Origin: Pseudonocardia sp.
GTDB lineage: Bacteria; Actinomycetota; Actinomycetes; Mycobacteriales; Pseudonocardiaceae
Length of the DNA: 64,000 nucleotides
Direction: 5' to 3'
Assembly (NCBI RefSeq): GCF_029263155.1
Contig: NZ_JAJCYB010000076.1
Coordinates: forward strand, 47,506 to 111,505
Shown here piece by piece: positions 58,938 through 64,000 of this stretch. Both the position numbers and the translations under genes were made by a program. Numbering within the stretch: position 1 is the stretch's first letter; each line of letters begins with the position of its first letter. The notes under the pieces were generated by a model that worked only from the letters and a program-made list of their open reading frames with translations, was not told the origin of the DNA and made no database searches.

Positions 58938-58980
58938 CCGCGCACGTACCGACGTGCGCGGGTGGCCGGACGGTGCGCGG
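58938..58980. repeat. Dispersed GCGCAC-type hairpin repeat upstream of catalase
   Basis: CCGCGCACGT (58938-58947) pairs with ACGTGCGCGG (58952-58961) across 4 nt, followed by a further GGTGCGCGG copy. The sequence aligns to the element at 18142-18188 over about 42 nt with roughly nine differences, so both belong to one intergenic repeat family. Confidence 0.7.
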
Positions 58981-59116
58981 TCGCCGGACGGTGCGCGCGT
59001 TTCGATCCGGCCGCCACCGGGCACGCCACTGGCATGTCCGTGAGTTCGCGGACCCGGTCCTGCCCGGACCGCCGGCAGCCGACCACCGCTCCAGTCCTGC
59101 CCGAGGAGAGCCAGCA

Positions 59117-60640
59117 ATGACCGATCAGTCCACCCGTCCCACCACCACGGACGCCGGTATCCCGGTCGAGAGCGACGAGCACTCGCTGACCGTCGGCGCG
59201 GGTGGCCCGATCCTGCTCCAGGACAGCTACCTGATCGAGCAGATGGCGCAGTTCAACCGCGAGCGCATCCCCGAGCGGCAGCCGCACGCCAAGGGCAGCG
59301 GGGCCTTCGGCCGCTTCGAGGTGACCGGGGACGTCAGCGCCTACACCCGGGCCGCGGTGTTCCAGCCGGGGGCGACGACCGAGATGGCCGCCCGGTTCTC
59401 CACCGTCGCCGGTGAGCGGGGCAGCCCCGACACCTGGCGCGACCCCCGCGGGTTCGCGCTGAAGTTCTACACCTCGGACGGCAACTACGACATGGTCGGC
59501 AACAACACGCCGGTCTTCTTCGTCAAGGACCCGATGAAGTTCCAGCACTTCATCCGCAGCCAGAAGCGCCGCGCCGACAACAACCTGCGCGACCACGACA
59601 TGCAGTGGGACTTCTGGACCCTGTCCCCGGAGTCGGCGCACCAGGTGACCTGGCTGATGGGCGACCGGGGCATCCCGCGCACCTGGCGGCACATGAACGG
59701 CTACACCAGCCACACCTACATGTGGGTCAACGCCCGCGACGAGGAGTTCTGGGTCAAGTACACGTTCAAGACCGACCAGGGCGTCGAGTTCTTCACCCAG
59801 CACGAGGCCGACCAGATGGCTGCGGCCGACACCGACTACCACACGCGTGACCTGTTCGAGCACATCCGCGACGGGCAGTTCCCGAGCTGGACGATGTACG
59901 TGCAGGTGATGCCCTACGAGGACGCCAAGGACTACCGGTTCAACCCGTTCGACCTGACCAAGGTGTGGCCGCACGGGGACTACCCGCTGATCGAGGTCGG
60001 CCGGATGACGCTGGACCGCAACCCCACCGACAACCACACCGAGATCGAGCAGCTGGCCTTCCAGCCCAACAACCTCGTGCCCGGGGTCGGGCCGAGCCCG
60101 GACCGGATGCTGCTGGCCCGGCTGTTCTCCTACGCCGACGCGCACCGCCACCGCCTCGGCGGCAACTACCAGCAGATCCCGGTGAACGCGCCGACCGCGC
60201 CGGTGCACTCCTACAGCAAGGACGGCGCGATGCGGGTGCAGAAGGTGTCCGACCCGGTGTACGCGCCCAACTCGAAGGGCGGGCCGGCCGCCGACATCTC
60301 CCGGACCGGGCGGATCCCCGGCTGGCAGGCCGACGGCGAGATCACCCGGGCGGCCTACGTCGATCACGCCGAGGACGACGACTGGGGCCAGGCCGGCACC
60401 CTGGTGCGCGAGGTCATGGACGACGCGGCGCGCGAGCGCCTGGTCGACAACGTCGTGGGGCACCTGCTCAACGCGGTCAGCGAGCCGCTGCTCGAGCGGG
60501 CGTTCGAGTACTGGCGCAACGTCGACAAGACCGTCGGCGAGCAGATCCAGGCCGGTGTCCTGGCCAAGAAGGACGAGAAGGACCCCAAGGTCGCCGAGCA
60601 GGGCAACCCGGCCCGCAGCTCGATGCAGGTCAAGGCCTGA
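59117..60640 (+). CDS. katA: Monofunctional heme catalase
   Basis: A 507-residue small-subunit catalase that disproportionates hydrogen peroxide. The distal His57 is in [16 protein letters not shown] (the usual sequence has VVHAKG or TVHAKG, so QPH is slightly atypical), the distal Asn is in [12 protein letters not shown], and the proximal heme ligand Tyr339 is in [18 protein letters not shown] precedes the ATG. A longer open frame runs upstream but is fortuitous. Its own promoter region (58901-59116) holds the repeat element. Confidence 0.95.
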   Translation: MTDQSTRPTTTDAGIPVESDEHSLTVGAGGPILLQDSYLIEQMAQFNRERIPERQPHAKGSGAFGRFEVTGDVSAYTRAAVFQPGATTEMAARFSTVAGERGSPDTWRDPRGFALKFYTSDGNYDMVGNNTPVFFVKDPMKFQHFIRSQKRRADNNLRDHDMQWDFWTLSPESAHQVTWLMGDRGIPRTWRHMNGYTSHTYMWVNARDEEFWVKYTFKTDQGVEFFTQHEADQMAAADTDYHTRDLFEHIRDGQFPSWTMYVQVMPYEDAKDYRFNPFDLTKVWPHGDYPLIEVGRMTLDRNPTDNHTEIEQLAFQPNNLVPGVGPSPDRMLLARLFSYADAHRHRLGGNYQQIPVNAPTAPVHSYSKDGAMRVQKVSDPVYAPNSKGGPAADISRTGRIPGWQADGEITRAAYVDHAEDDDWGQAGTLVREVMDDAARERLVDNVVGHLLNAVSEPLLERAFEYWRNVDKTVGEQIQAGVLAKKDEKDPKVAEQGNPARSSMQVKA

Positions 60641-60724
60641 CCGCTCGGGAGCCGTGTCGCTCCGGGCCCGGGGACGGCCCGGGCCCGGCGGCATGTCCGC
60701 GACACCGGGGGGTACGGACCGACC

Positions 60725-62050
60725 ATGGCTGACACAGGTGGACCCGTCCCGAAGAACGTCCTCGTGCTCGGGATGGACGAGCACAACCGGCGGGTCCTGG
60801 AGGCCATGCCCGACGCCGCCGGGTACCGCTTCCACGCGCTGCTGGGCGCCGAGGAGATGCTCATGCAGGAGCAGATCCCGTTCGCCGAGCTGCTCGACAG
60901 GGCCCAGCAGCGCGTCGACGAGTTCGACGGCACGGTCGACGCGATCATCGGGTTCTGGGACTTCCCGGTGAGCACGATGGTCCCGATCCTGTGCGAGCGC
61001 GCGGGGCTGCCCGGGGCGAGCCTGGAGTCGGTCGTCAAGTGCGAGCACAAGTACTGGAGCCGGCTCGAGCAGCAGGCCGTGATCGACGAGTACCCGCGCT
61101 TCGGGCTGCTGCAGCTGACCGATGCCCCGGAGCTGCCCGAGGGCGTCGGGTACCCGGCGTGGGTCAAGCCGGTGAAGTCCGCGTCCTCCGAGCTGGCCTA
61201 CCGCGTCGCCGACGGCGACGAGCTCGCGCAGGCCGTGGCGCGCATCCGGGCGGGTATCGAGCGGATGGGGGAGCCGTTCGGGTACGTGCTCGACATGCTC
61301 GACCCGCCGCCCGAGATCGCGCAGGCGGGAGGTGACGCCGCGCTGGCCGAGGAGGCCGTCACCGGGGTCCAGGCGACGGTGGAGGGCTACGCGTTCGACG
61401 GCGGGATCCACGTCTACGGGGTCGTCGACTCGGTGACCTGCCCGGGCAGCCCGAGCTTCGAGCGCTACCGCTACCCGTCGACCCTGCCCGACGAGGTCAC
61501 CGACCGGATGACCGAGGTCTCCCGACGGGTGATCGAACGCGTCGGGCTCACCGACGGGACGTTCAACATCGAGTTCTTCTGGGACCGGGACCGCGACACG
61601 CTGACCCTGCTGGAGGTGAACCCGCGCCACTCGCAGTCGCACGCCGAGCTCTTCGCCGACGTGGACGGCTTGCCCAACCACCACAGCCTGGTGCAGATCG
61701 CGCTGGGCCGCGACCCCGGGACGCCGAGCCGGGAGGGGGACTACGCGATCTCGGCGAAGTGGTTCGTGCGCCGGTTCACCGACGGGATCGTCCGGCGGGT
61801 CCCGACCGCCGACGAGATCGCCCGCGCCGAACGCGAGGTGCCGGGCTGTTCGGTGGACGTCGCCGTCGAGCCGGGGGACCGGCTCTCGACCCTGCACGAC
61901 CAGGACGGCTACTCCTACGCCTACGCCTACGTACACGTCGGGGGCGCCGACGACGAAGACGTCGCGCAGCGCTACCGGCGCTGTCTGGAGGTGCTGCCGT
62001 TCGAGTTCGAGGACGTCGACGGGGACGACGTGCAGGGCGACGCGCGGTGA
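60725..62050 (+). CDS. ATP-grasp domain carboxylate-amine ligase-like protein
   Basis: A 441-residue ATP-grasp enzyme. An N-terminal Rossmann-like domain (NVLVLGMDEHNRRVLEAMPD) precedes the ATP-grasp fold, with PAWVKPVKSASSELAYRV (ATP-binding lysine) and NIEFFWDRDRDTLTLLEVNPRHSQSHAELF (Glu and Asn magnesium ligands). It would activate a carboxylate as acyl phosphate and couple it to an amine or thiol. It overlaps the CocE/NonD hydrolase gene (GTGA), so the pair probably builds and trims, or makes and cleaves, one amide or ester. No substrate is evident. Confidence 0.87.
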   Translation: MADTGGPVPKNVLVLGMDEHNRRVLEAMPDAAGYRFHALLGAEEMLMQEQIPFAELLDRAQQRVDEFDGTVDAIIGFWDFPVSTMVPILCERAGLPGASLESVVKCEHKYWSRLEQQAVIDEYPRFGLLQLTDAPELPEGVGYPAWVKPVKSASSELAYRVADGDELAQAVARIRAGIERMGEPFGYVLDMLDPPPEIAQAGGDAALAEEAVTGVQATVEGYAFDGGIHVYGVVDSVTCPGSPSFERYRYPSTLPDEVTDRMTEVSRRVIERVGLTDGTFNIEFFWDRDRDTLTLLEVNPRHSQSHAELFADVDGLPNHHSLVQIALGRDPGTPSREGDYAISAKWFVRRFTDGIVRRVPTADEIARAEREVPGCSVDVAVEPGDRLSTLHDQDGYSYAYAYVHVGGADDEDVAQRYRRCLEVLPFEFEDVDGDDVQGDAR

Positions 62051-63876
62051 GGATCGTCGAGGACTTCCCCCACGACGTCGTCGAGGAGCAGGTGCGGATC
62101 CCGCTCTCCGACGGCGTCGCGCTGAGCGGTCGCGTGTGGCGGCCCGCGGGCTCGGACGCCGACCCGGCGCCGGCCGTGCTGGAGTTCATCCCCTACCGCC
62201 AGCGCGACCTCACCGCGGTGCGCGACTCCATGCACCATCCCTACGTCGCCGGGCACGGCATCGCCGGGGTGCGGGTCGACCTGCGCGGCAGCGGCGACTC
62301 CGACGGGGTGCTCACCGGCGAGTACCTCGAGCAGGAGCTGCGCGACGCCGAGGAGGTGCTCGCCTGGCTGGCGGGCAGGCCGTGGTGCTCGGGGCGGACC
62401 GGGATGATGGGCATCTCGTGGGGCGGCTTCAACGCCCTGCAGGTCGCGGCGCGGCGTCCACCGGGGCTCGGGGCGATCGTGACGGCCTCCTCGTCCGACG
62501 ACCGCTACGCCGACGACGTGCACTACATGGGCGGCTGCCTGCTCACCGACAACCTGTCGTGGGCGTCGACGATGTTCGCCTACAACTCCTGCCCGCCCGA
62601 TCCCGACGTGGTGGGGGACCGGTGGCGGGGCCTGTGGCTCGAACGGCTGCGCGGCAGCGGGCTGTGGCTGCAGGACTGGCTGCACCACCAGCGTCGCGAC
62701 GGGTTCTGGCGGCACGGTTCGGTCTGCGAGGACTTCTCGGCGGTCGAGTGCCCGGTGCTGGCGGTGAGCGGCTGGGCCGACGGCTACTCCAACTCGGTGT
62801 TCCGGCTGCTCGAGGGCCTGGACGTGCCGCGCAAGGGCCTGGTCGGGCCGTGGTCGCACAAGTACCCGCACCTCGGGCAGCCCGGGCCGGCGATCGGGTT
62901 CCTGCAGGAGCTGGTCGCCTGGTGGGACCACTGGCTGCGGGACGCGGACAACGGGGCCATGGACGGGCCGATGCTGCGGATCTGGATGCAGGACAGCGTC
63001 CCCCCGTCGACGGCGTACACCGAACGGCCCGGCCGGTGGGTCGGGGAGCCGTGCTGGCCCTCGCCGCGCATCGAGACCGCCCGTCATCCGCTCGGGGCGT
63101 ACCGCATCCACCCGGCCGGTGCGGCGCCGTCGCCGCCCACCGAGCTCACGGTCTGCTCGCCGCTGTCGGTGGGGCAGTACGCCGGCAAGTGGTGCTCCTA
63201 CAACGCTCCCCCCGACCTGCCCTACGACCAGCGTGAGGAGGACGGCGGCAGCCTGGTCTTCGACGGCGCGGTGCTGGCCGAGCGGACCGAGATCCTCGGC
63301 CGTCCGGTCGCGGAGCTGGAGGTGACCGTCGACCGCCCCGACGCCATGATCGCGGTCCGGCTCTCCGACGTCGACCCGGACGGGCGCGCCACCCGGATCA
63401 GCTACGGGCTGCTCAACCTCACCCATCGCGGGGGGCACGCCGAACCGGAGGCGCTCGTGCCCGGGCGGCGCTACCGGGTCGAGGTGCCGCTCAACGCGAT
63501 GGCCCAGTCCCTCGCGCCGGGACACCGGCTGCGCCTGGCGCTCTCGACGTCGTACTGGCCGCTGGCCTGGCCGCCGCCCGAGCCGGTCCGGCTCACGGTG
63601 CACCCCGAGCACAGCTGCCTGGTCCTGCCGGTGCGCCCCGACGGCCCGGCCGAGCCGCCGGTGCCGGTCTTCGGTGAGCCCGAGGCGGCGGCACCGGCCG
63701 CCACGACGCCGCTGGAGGTCGGGCGCGAACGCTGGGCGGTGACCCGGGACCTCATCGGGTACGAGTCCGCGCTCGAGGTGGTCAAGGACCTCGGCGTGCT
63801 GCGCCTCGACGGGATCGACCTGGAGGTGACCCGGCGGGCGGACGAGCGGTACAGCTGGACCGGTGGTGCGTCCTGA
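62047..63876 (+). CDS. CocE/NonD family hydrolase, C-terminally truncated
   Basis: A 609-residue serine hydrolase of the X-Pro dipeptidyl-peptidase S15 type. VWRPAGSD and LEFIPYRQRDLTAVRD lead to the nucleophile in GMMGISWGGFNALQVAARRP (Ser in GISWGG), Asp in VLAVSGWADGYSN, and His in LVGPWSHKYPHLG; a C-terminal jelly-roll (HRLRLALSTSYWPLAWPPPEPVRL) follows. The frame ends RYSWTGGAS, where related proteins as I recall them continue for 50-70 residues with another beta-hairpin. Starting at 63866 the sequence looks like the 5' end of a group II intron, so the gene appears to be interrupted there. GTG start, GTGA overlap with the ATP-grasp gene. Confidence 0.85.
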   Translation: MRIVEDFPHDVVEEQVRIPLSDGVALSGRVWRPAGSDADPAPAVLEFIPYRQRDLTAVRDSMHHPYVAGHGIAGVRVDLRGSGDSDGVLTGEYLEQELRDAEEVLAWLAGRPWCSGRTGMMGISWGGFNALQVAARRPPGLGAIVTASSSDDRYADDVHYMGGCLLTDNLSWASTMFAYNSCPPDPDVVGDRWRGLWLERLRGSGLWLQDWLHHQRRDGFWRHGSVCEDFSAVECPVLAVSGWADGYSNSVFRLLEGLDVPRKGLVGPWSHKYPHLGQPGPAIGFLQELVAWWDHWLRDADNGAMDGPMLRIWMQDSVPPSTAYTERPGRWVGEPCWPSPRIETARHPLGAYRIHPAGAAPSPPTELTVCSPLSVGQYAGKWCSYNAPPDLPYDQREEDGGSLVFDGAVLAERTEILGRPVAELEVTVDRPDAMIAVRLSDVDPDGRATRISYGLLNLTHRGGHAEPEALVPGRRYRVEVPLNAMAQSLAPGHRLRLALSTSYWPLAWPPPEPVRLTVHPEHSCLVLPVRPDGPAEPPVPVFGEPEAAAPAATTPLEVGRERWAVTRDLIGYESALEVVKDLGVLRLDGIDLEVTRRADERYSWTGGAS

Positions 63877-64000
63877 AAGCTGGATCAGGCCAGCGGGTGT
63901 GAGTCCCGCCTGGGTAGGTACCGGAGCGCCCAGTAGCAGGCCCCGGTTCGTCGGAGAGATCCGGCGGGCTGAGCGGGGCGTCGAGAGCCTCTTCGGAGGG
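63866..64000 (+). mobile_element. Probable 5' end of a group II intron, cut by the window edge
   Basis: GTGCG at 63866-63870 matches the conserved group II intron 5' end (GUGYG). It is followed by a structured non-coding stretch containing GCCAGCGGG and GTGTGAGTCCCGCC and several GC-rich stems (for example GCGGG/CCCGC around 63896-63912), with no open frame. This fits domain I of a bacterial group II intron. It overlaps the last codons of the CocE gene, whose family continues further. The intron-encoded maturase would lie beyond the window, so the call is provisional. Confidence 0.55.

Noticed and set aside
57533..60640. A single 1035-residue fusion of a dehydrogenase and catalase
   Set aside because: The frame happens to stay open through a pseudogene and spacer. 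Catalase has its own ribosome binding site and start at 59117, and a terminator and repeat lie between.
58838..61936. A 1032-codon minus-strand open frame opposite catalase and ATP-grasp genes
   Set aside because: Antisense to two clear enzymes and composed of low-complexity Val/Arg/His-rich sequence.
63895..63930. Cobalamin riboswitch, because GTGTGAGTCCCGCC resembles part of the B12 aptamer
   Set aside because: The rest of the aptamer (B12 box, CCGCCACTGT) is missing, and the upstream GTGCG and overlap with a truncated gene fit a group II intron better.

Overview
The window looks like a chromosomal segment of a high-GC actinomycete, most probably a Pseudonocardia or close relative (Pseudonocardiales). 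The evidence is very strong GC bias at third codon positions, a mycothione reductase and a MshC-like ligase (mycothiol redox chemistry), a GlnA2-type glutamine synthetase beside a Hip1/CaeA-like hydrolase and panB (an order also found in mycobacteria), frequent GTG starts with ATGA/GTGA stop-start overlaps, and many genes with a TANNNT -10 hexamer only 6-7 nt before the start codon, which suggests leaderless mRNAs. Genus assignment is inference.

Layout. (1) 1-3.9 kb: a partial flavoprotein divergent from a MarR regulator over a nested palindrome, then a penicillin-binding lipoprotein, a 22-bp tandem repeat, a DUF3054 membrane protein and methionine aminopeptidase, closed by a perfect 15-bp bidirectional terminator hairpin. 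(2) 3.9-15.7 kb, mostly minus strand: a lipid-modification operon (hydrolase, FAD oxidoreductase, DUF1365, two cyclopropane-fatty-acid synthase paralogues, DUF1295, peroxiredoxin, SRPBCC), an acyltransferase, a fatty-acid desaturase and mycothione reductase. A lone AbiEi/DUF559 gene in this stretch sits between two inverted copies of a 64-nt structured repeat. (3) 15.9-26.3 kb: housekeeping genes (GNAT, LapA-like, MshC-like ligase, panB, Hip1-like hydrolase, glnA2, dnaG, methyltransferase). (4) 26.4-35.1 kb: an internally deleted rtcB, a heptad-repeat protein, and a redox-signalling and carbon-starvation block: response regulator/reductase fusion, CstA, a small protein ending Cys-Cys, an ArsA-type ATPase, a cyclic-nucleotide-domain histidine kinase and OsmC.

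(5) 35.3-38.5 kb: galK, galT, an SMC-like ATPase and a small membrane protein. (6) 38.7-41.25 kb: tRNA-Asn(GTT) followed by a decayed stretch with gene remnants, an intact HigBA-like toxin-antitoxin pair, a deleted Ser/Thr kinase and a frameshifted ADP-ribosylglycohydrolase. (7) 41.3-57.9 kb: an accessory catabolic region with a quinone-oxidoreductase-like gene (and a 612-bp-deleted second copy 16 kb away), an MpaB-type oxygenase, an LLM flavin monooxygenase, a ThDP enzyme, a 2,6-dihydroxypyridine-hydroxylase-like flavoprotein, GntR and PucR regulators, DUF3500, a three-subunit molybdenum hydroxylase, an SDR and a cyclase-family hydrolase. Together these suggest oxidation of an N-heterocycle or aromatic substrate, but the substrate is not readable from sequence. 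(8) 58-64 kb: a small membrane protein, catalase, an ATP-grasp ligase coupled to a CocE/NonD hydrolase. The hydrolase reading frame ends early, exactly where a sequence resembling the 5' end of a group II intron begins (63866 to the window edge).

The most unusual points are the interrupted ATP-grasp/CocE pair, the CstA/Cys-Cys/ArsA set lying between a redox response regulator and its likely kinase, the 64-nt inverted repeats with compensatory changes, the two in-frame internally deleted genes, and the molybdenum-hydroxylase catabolic locus with a frameshifted PucR regulator.
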